Origin: CAYNJG01 sp965216885
Lineage (GTDB): Bacteria; Planctomycetota; Planctomycetia; Pirellulales; Pirellulaceae
DNA length: 64,000 bases
Assembly: GCA_965216885.1 (NCBI GenBank)
Contig: OZ244209.1
Location: forward strand, 1,116,001 to 1,180,000
Reading direction: 5' to 3'
Shown here: one piece after another, positions 28,262-38,260 of the stretch
How the letters are laid out: each line of letters starts with the position of its first letter
How positions within the stretch are numbered: the first letter of the stretch is position 1
The notes under the pieces: model-generated
Database searches by the model: none
What the model saw: only the letters and a program-made list of their open reading frames with translations
What the model was told of the DNA's origin: nothing
Translations under genes and position numbers: made by a program

Positions 28262-30202
28262 CTAGCGACGATCCGTCCTGAAAGGTGCCGCCGGCAGGCC
28301 GTTCTTATTGAACAGGTTACCCACGGGATTGTTTGCCCAGTTGTAACGAACCCGGATCGGCTCGGCCAAATCCTCATTCCACAGCAAAACCGTATTGCCA
28401 CGGATTTCCGCATCGGCCCAAACGAATTCGCCGGTTGCCTCGGCGATGGCGAAGCCCTTCAGTTTTTTGCCGTGGGCGACGAGTCCATCGCCGACGTTAT
28501 TGAACTCAATGAACAACGAGTCGCCAAGAATGCCCATGTCTTTGACCGTGGGGCCCGATGCTGCAACGTTCTTCTTGTATTGGATTTCAAGTGCCTGTAG
28601 TGCGAGGCGTTTGCCGACATCCTGTTTGTTGCGGGGATGGATATCGAGGGCCTCGCCGATGTCCGTCGTGATGGCGATGCCGGTTTGAGGATCGCGATCG
28701 GCCGTCATCTGTTGAGCTTCGCGTAATTCGGCCCAACCGGATTGGACGGGCGTGGTTTGGGCCTGCATGAAGTTGGCGAGTTGCACGATCAGAAATGGGA
28801 AGTCTCCCTGTTCGAAGCGGTCGCGCCAGTCTGCGATCATCGTGGGCAGCAGTTCGCGGTACTGTTCCGCGCGACCCGCGTTGGATTCGCCCTGATACCA
28901 AATTGCGCCGGTGATCCCAAACGGCTTGAGCGGAGCCAGCATGCCGTTGTAGAGCACCGTTACGTTGTTTGGATTGTTGGTGAACGACTGCGGGAACGGC
29001 GGGAGGTCCGCCAGCTTCGGGCCGACCTGAAAATGCCATGCAGTAGCCAGTTCAATCGCTTGGCTCTTGTCGTCCGATTGTGTGACCGCGAGCTTCGTGT
29101 CCTTACCGTAGATGCCACCTCCGCCGTTTCCGTCGAAGACTCGAATCGCAATGACGTTGCGCCCGGTCTTCAGGTGCTTCGCGTCGATTTTATAATTGCG
29201 TTTCTGATTCCAGCCGTTCGTGCTGCCAACCTCGTGACCATTCACCCACGTCGTATCGGCGTCGTCGATCTCGCCCAGGTTGAGCACGACATCTTTGCCC
29301 TGCCAACTGGCCGGGAGTTCAAACTCGGTTCGGAACCAGACGATGCCGTCAAAACCATCGAGGCCGACGTTGGCGTCCTCCCAGTTCTGTGGCAGTTGCA
29401 TCGTTTTCCAGTCCGAGTGGCGAACGTCGGCGGCGGCAAGTTTCGAACCTCCGGCGTTTTCCTGCCACCAGGCATTGACTCTTTCTTCCAGATCAAATGA
29501 GCCATCCGCGACGGCCGTGGCATTGGCAGCCAGCTGTTGCAGCGAGGCTTCGAAGTCGGTCATGTTTGCGAGCGCCTCGGCACTGGTCCATGCTTCGGCG
29601 ACGGTACCGCCCCACGACGTGTGGATGAGGCCGATGGGGATGTTCAGCTCGCGATTGAGTTCACGACCAAAGAAATAGCCCACGGCCGAGAATCCCGGAA
29701 TGGAATCAGGCGTGCAAACGCTCCATTGGCCATCGACCGTTTGTTGTGGTGTCAGCGAGATGCGTTTGGGGACCGTAAACAGGCGAACGCCGGGGTGCGA
29801 CGCCGCGGCGATTTCCTGCTGGGCGTCATTCGATGCGGCGACCGGCCACTCCATGTTGGATTGACCGGAACAGATCCAGACATCGCCAACCAGGACGTCT
29901 TTGAAGGTGTGGTCGCCCGCACCGGACACCCGGAGCTTGCGTCCCGTGCTACTCGCCTTGAACGGACCAATCTTTGCGAGCCACGTGCCGTTTGCTTCTG
30001 CGGTGACGGTTTTTTTGCTTCCGGCAAATTCCACCGTAACGCTGGCGCCTGGCGAGGCAGTTCCCCAGACGGGAACCTGCTTGCCACGCTGGAGAACCAT
30101 GTGATCCGAGAATAAGGGGTGGACACTCGGAGCCGACTCTTGGGCCAGTGAAGATGACACCAAAAGTAGTAACAGAGCAATGATTGGCGAGATGAGTCGC
30201 AT
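28262..30202 (-). CDS. Sialate O-acetylesterase-like SGNH hydrolase
   Basis: 646 residues from the ATG at 30202, which has ggagg 5 nt upstream and begins a signal peptide (ISPIIALLLLLVSSSLA). Family marks are LFSDHMVLQRGKQVPVWG, the catalytic-serine block CSGQSNMEWPV, IGLIHTSWGGT and AIWYQGESNAGRA. A beta-sandwich sugar-binding-like insertion lies in the middle (VVLNLGEIDDADTTWVNGHE). The family removes acetyl groups from sugars, not only sialic acid; in Planctomycetes the target is more likely an acetylated polysaccharide. It is expected in the periplasm or outside the cell, and may be co-transcribed with the downstream esterase. Confidence 0.9.
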   Translation of the reverse strand: MRLISPIIALLLLLVSSSLAQESAPSVHPLFSDHMVLQRGKQVPVWGTASPGASVTVEFAGSKKTVTAEANGTWLAKIGPFKASSTGRKLRVSGAGDHTFKDVLVGDVWICSGQSNMEWPVAASNDAQQEIAAASHPGVRLFTVPKRISLTPQQTVDGQWSVCTPDSIPGFSAVGYFFGRELNRELNIPIGLIHTSWGGTVAEAWTSAEALANMTDFEASLQQLAANATAVADGSFDLEERVNAWWQENAGGSKLAAADVRHSDWKTMQLPQNWEDANVGLDGFDGIVWFRTEFELPASWQGKDVVLNLGEIDDADTTWVNGHEVGSTNGWNQKRNYKIDAKHLKTGRNVIAIRVFDGNGGGGIYGKDTKLAVTQSDDKSQAIELATAWHFQVGPKLADLPPFPQSFTNNPNNVTVLYNGMLAPLKPFGITGAIWYQGESNAGRAEQYRELLPTMIADWRDRFEQGDFPFLIVQLANFMQAQTTPVQSGWAELREAQQMTADRDPQTGIAITTDIGEALDIHPRNKQDVGKRLALQALEIQYKKNVAASGPTVKDMGILGDSLFIEFNNVGDGLVAHGKKLKGFAIAEATGEFVWADAEIRGNTVLLWNEDLAEPIRVRYNWANNPVGNLFNKNGLPAAPFRTDRR

Positions 30203-30557
30203 GCTGGCCTCCAGTCGACGAAACAGAATTTGGGACCAGTATACAAGCTTTTTAACGCTCGTTTTGTGCGTTGGCGACAGCATGAAGTGCAACCCCGGAA
30301 TCTTGTCAGAATTCGTTCGCCGAAAGAGCGTTCATGGAGCTGCAATCGCCGACTGGGCGTTTGCTACAAACGTAATTTGCGGACCCCAAAAGGGGCTGGT
30401 TACGGTTGTTCCTTCGCACAATGCTTGGGAGATCTCCTTGATTCATTAGGATGGAGAGATTGGCGCTTCACAACGCCCAAGTCCCGCAGGGGGCTTCGAT
30501 TTTTTGACGGCAAGAGTTGTCATCGTTCAATTGCTCCATGAGTTAAACGGTCACGTC
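30203..30557. other. Divergent intergenic region
   Basis: 355 bp between the acetylesterase and haloperoxidase genes, which point away from each other, so it should hold both promoters. The stretch is AT-richer in places (ccagtatacaagctttttaa). No operator or RNA element was recognised. Confidence 0.5.
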
Positions 30558-32777
30558 ATGTTCTGTCGCGTAAGCACGCGGATTGCGTTATTACTGTCGT
30601 TCGCTTTCTGTTGTCACGCCGCCCACGCCGAAAGCGTTGCGCGTCGTTGGAATGATGCTCTGTTGGATGCGATTCGCATCGACTTTCCCGCGCCCACGGT
30701 ACACTCGCGAAACCTGTATCATTCTTCCGCTGCGATGTACGACGCGTGGTCGGCCTACGACGCGGTAGCTGGCGGCCACTTCTATACGGACAAGCATTCG
30801 ATCGACGGTATCGATGCGGAGGCAGCTCGCAACGAAGCGGTCAGCTACGCCGCCTATCGCGTGTTATCCGAACGCTATCAACAATCCACGTTTCCCATCA
30901 TCTCGCAGGCGATCTTCGACTCGGTGATGGATGATCTCGGATACGACCCGAACTTTACGTCGACGGTCGGCAACGCGCCCTCGGCGGTTGGTAATCGTAT
31001 CGCGGCACAGATTCTCACTCAGACGCTCGACGATGGCTCCAATGAAGCGAACGGCTACGTGGACAATACGGGCTATTCGCCTTCCAATCTGCCGATGGTC
31101 GTTGAGTATCCAGGCTTGTTGACGCCGGACGCCGATCCGTTTGAAGATCCAAATCGTTGGCAGCCGTTGTTCCTCAATGAAGCCGTTACCCAGAACGATC
31201 TGGAAGGCACGGATTTGCAAACTTACATCGGTCCGCATTGGGGCAGTGTGGAAACCTTCGCGATGGGGCAGCAATCGGGCGCCCAACCGTCTTGGGCCGA
31301 CATTGACCCCGGGCCGCCGCCACAGTTTGGAGGCGACGGAGATGCCGAGTACAAATCCGATTCACTATTGGTCATTCAGTACAGCAACTCGTTGGATCCG
31401 ACCAAAGGGCCGGGCGCGGAAGTTATCAACATCTCTCCGGCTGTGACGGGCAATCGTCCGTTGGGAACACATACGGACGTGGGGTACTCGGTGAATCCGG
31501 TCACCGGTGCGCCGTACGAGGCAAACATGGTCAAGACGGCCGACTACGGACGCATTCTCGCCGAATTCTGGGCCGACGGTCCTAAATCAGAAACACCTCC
31601 GGGACACTGGAATGTGCTGGCGAACGAGGTTTCAGAACATCCGGAACTTGAGCGTCGGATTGGCGGTCAGGGGCCGGTCGTGAGTGACCTGGAGTGGGAT
31701 GTGAAGATGTACATGACTCTCAATGGTGCATCTCATGATTCCGCTGTGGCCGCATGGGGAGTGAAACGCGAGTACGACTATGTTCGTCCGATTACCAAGA
31801 TCCGTTATCAGGGAAGCCTTGGGCAATCGTCGGATGAGTCGCTTCCGTCGTATCATAAAGATGGACTGCCTCTGGAGGAGGGAGCCGTCGAGCTGATTAC
31901 GGCCGAGAGCATCGCGACGGGCGGACGACATCGCAACGCCTATCTGAATGCCAACCGCAATGGTCGACACTTCACCGAGGAAGAAATGGTCGGCAAGGTC
32001 GTTATCCATTCGTGGAACCACGAACCGGACGATCCTGCGAATGAACTGAGCGGCACGGATTGGATTATTGCCGAGAACTGGGTGCCCTACCAGGATGACA
32101 ATTTCGTCACGCCCGCATTCGCCGCTTACGTGTCCGGTCATAGTACGTTCAGTCGGGCTGCGGCCGAAGTGCTCACGGAATTCACTGGCAGCGAGTACTT
32201 TCCGGGTGGCCTTGGTGAACAGACCTTTGATGTTGACTTCCTGGACTTTGAGGATGGGCCCAGCGAACCGGTGACCTTGCAGTGGGCGACCTATCGCGAC
32301 GCAGCCGACGAAGCGGGAATCTCGCGTCTGTGGGGCGGCATTCACGTTCCCGCAGATGACTTTGCTGGACGTGTCATGGGCGCCAATATTGGACAGACGG
32401 CGTACGCGGCGGCCGAGGATCTCTTTGTGCGTGGTGATCTCGGTTGGTGCAACGTGGTTTTTGAAACCGACGTGGACAACGATGGCGAAGTGACGCTGCT
32501 CGACCTCAACCAGCTCATTGCCGAAGTCAATAGTCGCATGGGCGACGAGAAATTTGGCGCGGCTGATCGGCCCGATGGAATTCCGTCGCTGTTTTTTGAT
32601 GTCACCAACGATGGCTACATTGTCGCGCGGGATGTGCTTGCCGTTGTGAACAGGTTGAACGAATCGTCTTCCAACCGATTCAGCGTGGCGTCAATTCCTG
32701 AGCCGGCCTCCAGTATGCTTGTTTGCCTGGGGCTGTTGGTCTGGGTCTGCGGTTCGCGACGGCGACGTCACAAATAG
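30558..32777 (+). CDS. Vanadium-haloperoxidase/PAP2-like exported protein with dockerin and PEP-CTERM
   Basis: 739 residues from the ATG at 30558, chosen for the signal peptide that follows (IALLLSFAFCCHAAHA); no clear ribosome site is visible. The body resembles bacterial vanadium-dependent haloperoxidase-like proteins. The late motifs AAYVSGHSTFSRAAAE and LWGGIHVPADDFAGRVMG match the phosphate/vanadate-binding histidine blocks. A dockerin-like module with two EF-hand loops follows (DVDNDGEVTLLDLNQL, DVTNDGYIVARDVLAV), then a PEP-CTERM tail (SIPEPASSMLVC). It may oxidise halides or hydrolyse phosphate at the cell surface; which one cannot be told from the sequence. Confidence 0.8.
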   Translation: MFCRVSTRIALLLSFAFCCHAAHAESVARRWNDALLDAIRIDFPAPTVHSRNLYHSSAAMYDAWSAYDAVAGGHFYTDKHSIDGIDAEAARNEAVSYAAYRVLSERYQQSTFPIISQAIFDSVMDDLGYDPNFTSTVGNAPSAVGNRIAAQILTQTLDDGSNEANGYVDNTGYSPSNLPMVVEYPGLLTPDADPFEDPNRWQPLFLNEAVTQNDLEGTDLQTYIGPHWGSVETFAMGQQSGAQPSWADIDPGPPPQFGGDGDAEYKSDSLLVIQYSNSLDPTKGPGAEVINISPAVTGNRPLGTHTDVGYSVNPVTGAPYEANMVKTADYGRILAEFWADGPKSETPPGHWNVLANEVSEHPELERRIGGQGPVVSDLEWDVKMYMTLNGASHDSAVAAWGVKREYDYVRPITKIRYQGSLGQSSDESLPSYHKDGLPLEEGAVELITAESIATGGRHRNAYLNANRNGRHFTEEEMVGKVVIHSWNHEPDDPANELSGTDWIIAENWVPYQDDNFVTPAFAAYVSGHSTFSRAAAEVLTEFTGSEYFPGGLGEQTFDVDFLDFEDGPSEPVTLQWATYRDAADEAGISRLWGGIHVPADDFAGRVMGANIGQTAYAAAEDLFVRGDLGWCNVVFETDVDNDGEVTLLDLNQLIAEVNSRMGDEKFGAADRPDGIPSLFFDVTNDGYIVARDVLAVVNRLNESSSNRFSVASIPEPASSMLVCLGLLVWVCGSRRRRHK

Positions 32778-32907
32778 GTGCCGTCACAGGCCCGGCAGCG
32801 CACTCGGTGATCGTGGCACCCGTCTGTTCCGGTGTATTGCTTCCGTCAGCCCCAGAGCATTTAATGGGTTGCTGGGAAGCAACCTACTCATTCGGGGAAG
32901 ATGGTAT

Positions 32908-34248
32908 ATGCGTGCGACGACTGGAGCTGGATGGATGTTGGCGCTTGCCCTGCTGTTGATGCCGGGACTCGCGAATGCTGCCGATCGTCCGAATGTGGTG
33001 ATGATTCTTGTCGACGACCTTGGCTACGGCGATCTTGCCTGCTTCGGCGCAAAGGATATGCGAACGCCGCATCTCGACGAGCTGATGTCGCGGGGCCTGC
33101 GGTTCGATCAGTTCTACGCCAACTGCACCGTTTGCTCGCCGACACGCGCTTCGCTGATGACGGGGCGTTACCCGGATATCGCCGGCGTTCCCGGAGTGAT
33201 TCGGCAATGGGCGCCCGATAGCTGGGGATACCTCGACCCGACTGCCCCCACGCTCCCGCAGTTATTGGTAGAAGCCGGCTATCACACAGGAATGGTAGGC
33301 AAGTGGCATCTGGGATTCAAAAAGCCGAATATTCCCAACTCGCGTGGGTTCGAACATTTTCATGGCTTCCTCGCCGACATGATGGACGACTACTACACGC
33401 ATTTGCGTGGCGGTGTGAACTGGATGCGACTCAATGAGGACACGATTGACCCCAAGGGGCACGCGACTGATCTGTTCACGGAGTGGTCGATGGATTACAT
33501 CCAAAAACAGAGCAAGACCGAAGAGCCGTTCTTCCTGTATCTCGCCTACAACGCACCGCACTTTCCAATCCAGCCGCCCAAGGACTGGCTGGCGAAGGTG
33601 AAAAAACGCGAACCACAACTGGATGAAAAACGAGCCCTGAACGTGGCCTTTGTCGAACACCTGGACGATGGTGTCGGGAAGGTGATCGCCGGTATCAAGG
33701 AGGCCGGCATCGAAGACAATACGATTGTCATCTTTTCGTCTGACAACGGTGGATCGCTTTATCACTCGCAGAGCAACGGCAAATTGCGAGGCGGCAAGCA
33801 GGATCATTGGGAGGGTGGAATTCGGGTTCCAACCTGTGTGGTTTGGCCGGGCAAGATCCCCGCGAAGCGAACCAACGCGATTGGTGTCACGATGGATCTG
33901 TTGCCGACAATTTGCGAGATCGCCGGCGCGAAGGTGACCGAACACGTTGACGGCGTCAGTCTCACCGACGTCTGGCTGCGTGGTGGTGAAGGGAATCCCG
34001 ATCGTACAATCGTCTGGGTGCGTCGTGAGGGCAATCGTCGGTATCAGGGCAGAGCCTACTATGCGATCCGCCGTGGGCCGTGGAAGCTCGAGCAAAGTTC
34101 GCCGTTTAAACCCATGGTGCTGGTAAACCTCGACGAGGATCCGCTGGAGGAGAATCCGCGGACGGCCAGCGGCAAAGAGGCTACGGAATTGCAGCGCACG
34201 TTGATGGATCACCTGCAACGCGCTGGCAAAGTTCGGTGGCAACCGTAG
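32908..34248 (+). CDS. Sulfatase (arylsulfatase family)
   Basis: 446 residues from the ATG at 32908, which begins a signal peptide (MLALALLLMPGLANA); a longer open frame overlaps the previous gene. Metal-binding residues are in MILVDDLGYGD. The formylglycine motif is CSPTRASLMTG with C76. Further marks are GMVGKWHLGF, NAPHFPIQPP and IFSSDNGGSLYHS. The protein is expected to be exported and to need formylglycine activation; no activating enzyme gene is in the window. The substrate is unknown. Confidence 0.92.
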   Translation: MRATTGAGWMLALALLLMPGLANAADRPNVVMILVDDLGYGDLACFGAKDMRTPHLDELMSRGLRFDQFYANCTVCSPTRASLMTGRYPDIAGVPGVIRQWAPDSWGYLDPTAPTLPQLLVEAGYHTGMVGKWHLGFKKPNIPNSRGFEHFHGFLADMMDDYYTHLRGGVNWMRLNEDTIDPKGHATDLFTEWSMDYIQKQSKTEEPFFLYLAYNAPHFPIQPPKDWLAKVKKREPQLDEKRALNVAFVEHLDDGVGKVIAGIKEAGIEDNTIVIFSSDNGGSLYHSQSNGKLRGGKQDHWEGGIRVPTCVVWPGKIPAKRTNAIGVTMDLLPTICEIAGAKVTEHVDGVSLTDVWLRGGEGNPDRTIVWVRREGNRRYQGRAYYAIRRGPWKLEQSSPFKPMVLVNLDEDPLEENPRTASGKEATELQRTLMDHLQRAGKVRWQP

Positions 34249-34359
34249 GCAAACGTTATTGTAGCAATCGTTCCTGCGCTGGTCTCTGGCAGGAGCTCGT
34301 CCCGCACGGTGATCGACGGGACGGCCGACTCGAGCTGCGAAGCCGACTACGTGGCCAAT

Positions 34360-35742
34360 TTACGGGGCCGAAGGCGCGGCCAGTTTGTAGAGGTGTCCTG
34401 CTGTTCGCACAAACAGCGCTCCGCCGCCGATTGCCGGTGAGGCTTTTCCACCTTCCGAGAGCTGATTCTTTGCGACGACTTCGAATTTGTCGCCCGTACC
34501 CACAACCGTTCCACGTCCCTGCTCATCGAACAGGTAGACCAGCCCATTGGCGATAACGGGGGAAGCGACGAAATTGCCACCGACCCGACCGGTCCAGATG
34601 TCGTCTCCGGTGTCGGCGTTGATGCAACTGAGCACGCCGTTGTCGGTCAACGAGTAAATGCGGCCTTCATACAGAGCGGGAAAGCATAGTCGTGAGTTTC
34701 CCTTTTCCCGGTTCCAGACAACGTGAGAGTCCGTCACGTCGCCGCGAGTAGAATCGTTGAGGCGAATGGCCATCAGGTTGGCCCCACGCGAACCGGTATT
34801 CAGGATGACGGTGTCCTTGTGCTGCAAGGGTTGCGCTGCCGCGTTGTAGTCGTCGTGGGTGATTGTCCAGAGTTCTTCGCCCGTTTTGGCGTCGTAGCCG
34901 AACGCAGCTCGCGAGCCCACGGAGATGACCTGCAAACCACTTCCGACCCGTATGATGGCCGGAGTGCTATAGGCCTTTCGTAAATCGCCGTCACGCTTTG
35001 GCTTGCCGTCCTTGTCCAGGTCGCCGTAGTCGGTTGTCCGGTCCGTCCGCCACAGCGTCTCGCCGTTGCTGACGTTAAGGGCCGTGAGGAACTGCTGGTC
35101 GATGCCGTCGAACGTCAGAAACAGCGTGTTTCCGTATCGAACCGGAGACGATCCTGGCCCGCGGAAATGACGGCAGTTGATGTCACGCCGTTGCCAAATC
35201 ACATCCGTGGTCGTCACATCCAGCTTGGCGGTTCCATAGGTGCCGAAATGCACGTACAGGGATTTGTGCGTCAGGTAACTTGTCGGCGACGCATAGGAAT
35301 TCACCGGGTTGCCGAGCGGTTCGGGGTCCTCGTTTTCGAAGAGCAATTTGTGATGGATGATTTTGCCGGTTCCGCTGTCCAGACAGTACACGAACTGCTT
35401 GGTGCCATCTTCGGTGGCGGACGTGAGCCATACATGACCGTCACCCACAACTGGTGTCGAGTGACCGATGCCTTCCAGCTTTACCTTCCAGGCGATGTTC
35501 TTTTCGGCCTCTTCATTCCATTCGGTTGGCAGGTTCTTCGTTTCGGTAGGACGTGCAACGCCACAAGAAAGAGGCCCGGATTTTTGCGGCCACGCCGGAT
35601 GGTGGGCGAGTCCGGTTGAGGAACATGTGATCAACATTGCGAAGATGCCAATCAGCTTGCTCGTAAACCCCAAAGTCGGTGCAACGTTCACTCGGGGTTG
35701 GCATAGGGTTACGTGTAATTCGCTATGTTGGCAGATTGGCAT
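34360..35742 (-). CDS. PQQ-type beta-propeller protein
   Basis: 460 residues; a signal-like region is near residues 28-46 (SKLIGIFAMLITCSSTGL), so the true start may be a little downstream of 35742. Repeated blade motifs of the PQQ-like kind are seen: CLDSGTGKIIHHK, ALNVSNGETLWRT, GYDAKTGEELWTITHDD and CINADTGDDIWTGRVGG. Such proteins occur as outer-membrane BamB-like scaffolds or as parts of exported dehydrogenases; dehydrogenase catalytic residues are not obvious here. It is convergent with the sulfatase at 32908. Confidence 0.8.
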   Translation of the reverse strand: MPICQHSELHVTLCQPRVNVAPTLGFTSKLIGIFAMLITCSSTGLAHHPAWPQKSGPLSCGVARPTETKNLPTEWNEEAEKNIAWKVKLEGIGHSTPVVGDGHVWLTSATEDGTKQFVYCLDSGTGKIIHHKLLFENEDPEPLGNPVNSYASPTSYLTHKSLYVHFGTYGTAKLDVTTTDVIWQRRDINCRHFRGPGSSPVRYGNTLFLTFDGIDQQFLTALNVSNGETLWRTDRTTDYGDLDKDGKPKRDGDLRKAYSTPAIIRVGSGLQVISVGSRAAFGYDAKTGEELWTITHDDYNAAAQPLQHKDTVILNTGSRGANLMAIRLNDSTRGDVTDSHVVWNREKGNSRLCFPALYEGRIYSLTDNGVLSCINADTGDDIWTGRVGGNFVASPVIANGLVYLFDEQGRGTVVGTGDKFEVVAKNQLSEGGKASPAIGGGALFVRTAGHLYKLAAPSAP

Positions 35743-35869
35743 GTCGGTTGTGGCGGAAGGAGGAGGGATGGGGCCGAGCGGAGTTCATTCTACAACAGAT
35801 TGATACACTGGGTGCTCTCTCCGGCGTTCATTGTATTTCGACGCAAAGACCCCGGAATTTCCTTGAGGC

Positions 35870-36340
35870 CTACGGCAGTGGAATCGGTCGTTGGGTGCCT
35901 AAGGGCGGCTCGTCGGTGGTTTCTTCAATGACGATGGGGGGACCTTTGTACATTGGGATGAAGCGACCATCACGATACATGTAGTCTCGCCTGCGCTGGA
36001 CATGTGAGGTGGGGCGAAGGTAGCCGAAGAACCAGAAATAGTATCGTGAGGTTGGTTGTGGCTCCCAGCCGATGCCGGCGGCTATCCAGTATTCCGGCTT
36101 GATGCGTGCGATGAAGGAGTCTGGAGGGGGCTCAGTGGGAATGGGCTCGAAGACAGAAACAACGAAAGGGCAGGGTACAACAACGACCGGGCGACCCAGT
36201 TTGGCCTCAATGTTCTCGGTTGCGGAGATGGTGAGTCGCCACGCAGCCAGATAGAGGCTGACCCATGCAATCATAAACAGCAAGCCTCGTACGGTGATCC
36301 GCGGTCGAAAATGGGCAAGCGTGTTTTGAAAACGGGCCAT
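35870..36340 (-). CDS. Small membrane protein, function unknown
   Basis: 156 residues. One membrane helix near residues 17-37 (VRGLLFMIAWVSLYLAAW) is followed by an outer part with aromatic stretches (SRYYFWFFGYLRP) and Pro-rich ends. No family is recognised. A basic N-terminus followed by one helix suggests the C-terminal part is outside the cytoplasm. Confidence 0.6.
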   Translation of the reverse strand: MARFQNTLAHFRPRITVRGLLFMIAWVSLYLAAWRLTISATENIEAKLGRPVVVVPCPFVVSVFEPIPTEPPPDSFIARIKPEYWIAAGIGWEPQPTSRYYFWFFGYLRPTSHVQRRRDYMYRDGRFIPMYKGPPIVIEETTDEPPLGTQRPIPLP

Positions 36341-36541
36341 TCGACCATCCTAAGGTTTGGCTGGCTCGCCTCTAAGATCAATTCCAGGCGTTTGCAATCG
36401 TGAACGATCGGGCCAATCATTATGGGTAGGCTCTGTTATGAAGGCACCGTTGTATTTACTCTGTAAGCTAAGAGCCAGAAGTTTCGTAACAGCACGAGCC
36501 GAAGAATGTAAGCAATCCTGTTTTGCCAAATAGGGATTGCC

Positions 36542-36578
36542 GAGACTTGCCTGTTCCGACTGAGACTTGCCTGTTCCT
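36542..36578. repeat. 21-bp direct duplication upstream of the hybrid kinase
   Basis: gagacttgcctgttcc occurs at 36542 and again at 36563 with a 21-bp period, just before the start codon region of the histidine kinase gene. Confidence 0.85.
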
Positions 36579-36611
36579 TCAGACACTTCCCAACGATTCC
36601 CGGATCTGCGT

Positions 36612-38243
36612 ATGTCAGAATCGCCTGTAGCAACGACGGAGAGCGCGGATGCAGGTCCTGGTTCGGGAGCACAGTTCGCACTGCGGTTCCTGATCCTGTT
36701 CGCGGTCGGGAGTGCGGCGGTGTGGGCTCTGGAAGTCGCCGAGCACCAGGGCGCGATTTCGAAGCTGGGGGAAAGTTCTGCACGGCTGGTAATTTGCTCC
36801 ATCTTGCTGAGCGCTCTGGCCATTTCCGCTCGGCGATTGGAACGCTCTGTTCGTTTTGCTGTCACTTTGTGCATCGTGTTCCTGGGAGCAGAACTGGGCT
36901 TCGAGATCCTCGAAGATCTCCGGGTAATTTCGGCGTTGTTTAATGGCTTCTGGAAGCACGCAATCGAAAAGTTCATTGTTGCCTGTTGGACGTGCGCGGG
37001 TTTCTATCTGATCTACAGTCTTGTCAACGGCCTCGATAAGTCGAACGCGGCACTGCGAATTCGTGATCGTGAAATGCAGGCGTCCCATCGTGAATTGCAG
37101 GCAGCGATGGAAAGCCTCAAGCTGGCTCAGGCGCAGACCATCGAGCACGAACGGATGAGTGCTCTGGGGCGAATGGCCAGTGGTGTGGCGCATGACCTGA
37201 ATAATGCGTTGACGCCGGTAGAATCGCTTTCTCGCGCGATGCTGGAGGAATCGATCGAATTCGATTGCGAGGCCATGGAGTTGATTCATCTGGGTGCCGA
37301 GCATTCCATCAACGTCGTGAAGAACTTGCAGCACTTCTATCGTCCCGTGAATACCGACGAACATGAAGTCGTTGATCTGGCGAACGTTGTACAACGTACG
37401 GTCGCACTGACAAAGTTTCGCGTTAGCGACTCAAACGGAGAACGTGGCGTCACGACGGAAGTCAGGACGCGGCTCGAGGATAACTGTCTGATCCGCGGCA
37501 ACGCGACGGAGCTTGTGCAGTTGGTCACCAACCTGGTGCTAAACGCAATTGAAGCCATGGATGAGGGTGGTGAGGTTACCGTCTCGACCAGCCGCATCGG
37601 AGACGAAGTCAAATTGCAGGTGGCGGATCAGGGGTGCGGTATGACCCGGGGCGAAATCGAGCAATGCACCGAACCCTTCTATTCCGGAAAGGAACACGGC
37701 AGTGGGTTGGGGCTTAGTGTGTGCCATGGGATCGCCCGAAGGCACGGTGCGGAAATGGAGATCGAGTCATGTGTCGAGGCTGGCTGTCAGTTTGCCGTTC
37801 GCTTCCCCGCGCTGCGAGTGCCTCCACCGGTCGAAGAGACGAAAACGACTCAGCCGATATCCGTCGCGGGAAAGAAAATTCTCTGCATCGACGATAACGA
37901 ATGGGTGCGACGCGGAACGCAGGTACTGTTCAGCTCGACGGGAGTCGTGATTGACTGTGCCAGCGACGGTCCCAGTGGTCTCGAACTCCTGGATGCCAAC
38001 GACTACGACCTTCTGGTCACAGACCTTGGCATGAAGGAAATGTCCGGTTGTGAAGTGGTCGCCCGCGCGCGAAGCCAACATCCGCAACTGCGAATTGCGG
38101 TGGTGTCCGGATGGAGTCGTGACCAGGTGCTGGAGGAATTCACGGATCGCACGCTGCCAGATTTCGTACTCGAAAAACCGCTGACCGTGAAAGCCGTTCA
38201 TGACTGCCTTACGGCGGACTGCAGCCATCAAGGACTAGCGTGA
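36612..38243 (+). CDS. Hybrid sensor histidine kinase with receiver domain
   Basis: 543 residues from the ATG at 36612, preferred to an upstream TTG. The N-terminal part has about four hydrophobic helices (FALRFLILFAVGSAAVWAL to VACWTCAGFYLIYSLV), then a coiled-coil linker. The histidine box is SGVAHDLNNALTPV with H194. The ATPase domain has LVLNAIEAMDEGG, DQGCGM and GSGLGLSVCHG. The C-terminal receiver domain has the phospho-acceptor D471 in LLVTDLGM and the lysine of VLEKPLT. There is no output domain, so phosphate is probably passed to another protein. No partner regulator is next to it. It is convergent with the selenoprotein candidate. Confidence 0.9.
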   Translation: MSESPVATTESADAGPGSGAQFALRFLILFAVGSAAVWALEVAEHQGAISKLGESSARLVICSILLSALAISARRLERSVRFAVTLCIVFLGAELGFEILEDLRVISALFNGFWKHAIEKFIVACWTCAGFYLIYSLVNGLDKSNAALRIRDREMQASHRELQAAMESLKLAQAQTIEHERMSALGRMASGVAHDLNNALTPVESLSRAMLEESIEFDCEAMELIHLGAEHSINVVKNLQHFYRPVNTDEHEVVDLANVVQRTVALTKFRVSDSNGERGVTTEVRTRLEDNCLIRGNATELVQLVTNLVLNAIEAMDEGGEVTVSTSRIGDEVKLQVADQGCGMTRGEIEQCTEPFYSGKEHGSGLGLSVCHGIARRHGAEMEIESCVEAGCQFAVRFPALRVPPPVEETKTTQPISVAGKKILCIDDNEWVRRGTQVLFSSTGVVIDCASDGPSGLELLDANDYDLLVTDLGMKEMSGCEVVARARSQHPQLRIAVVSGWSRDQVLEEFTDRTLPDFVLEKPLTVKAVHDCLTADCSHQGLA

Positions 38244-38260
38244 GTCGGAATTTTGTTCCG

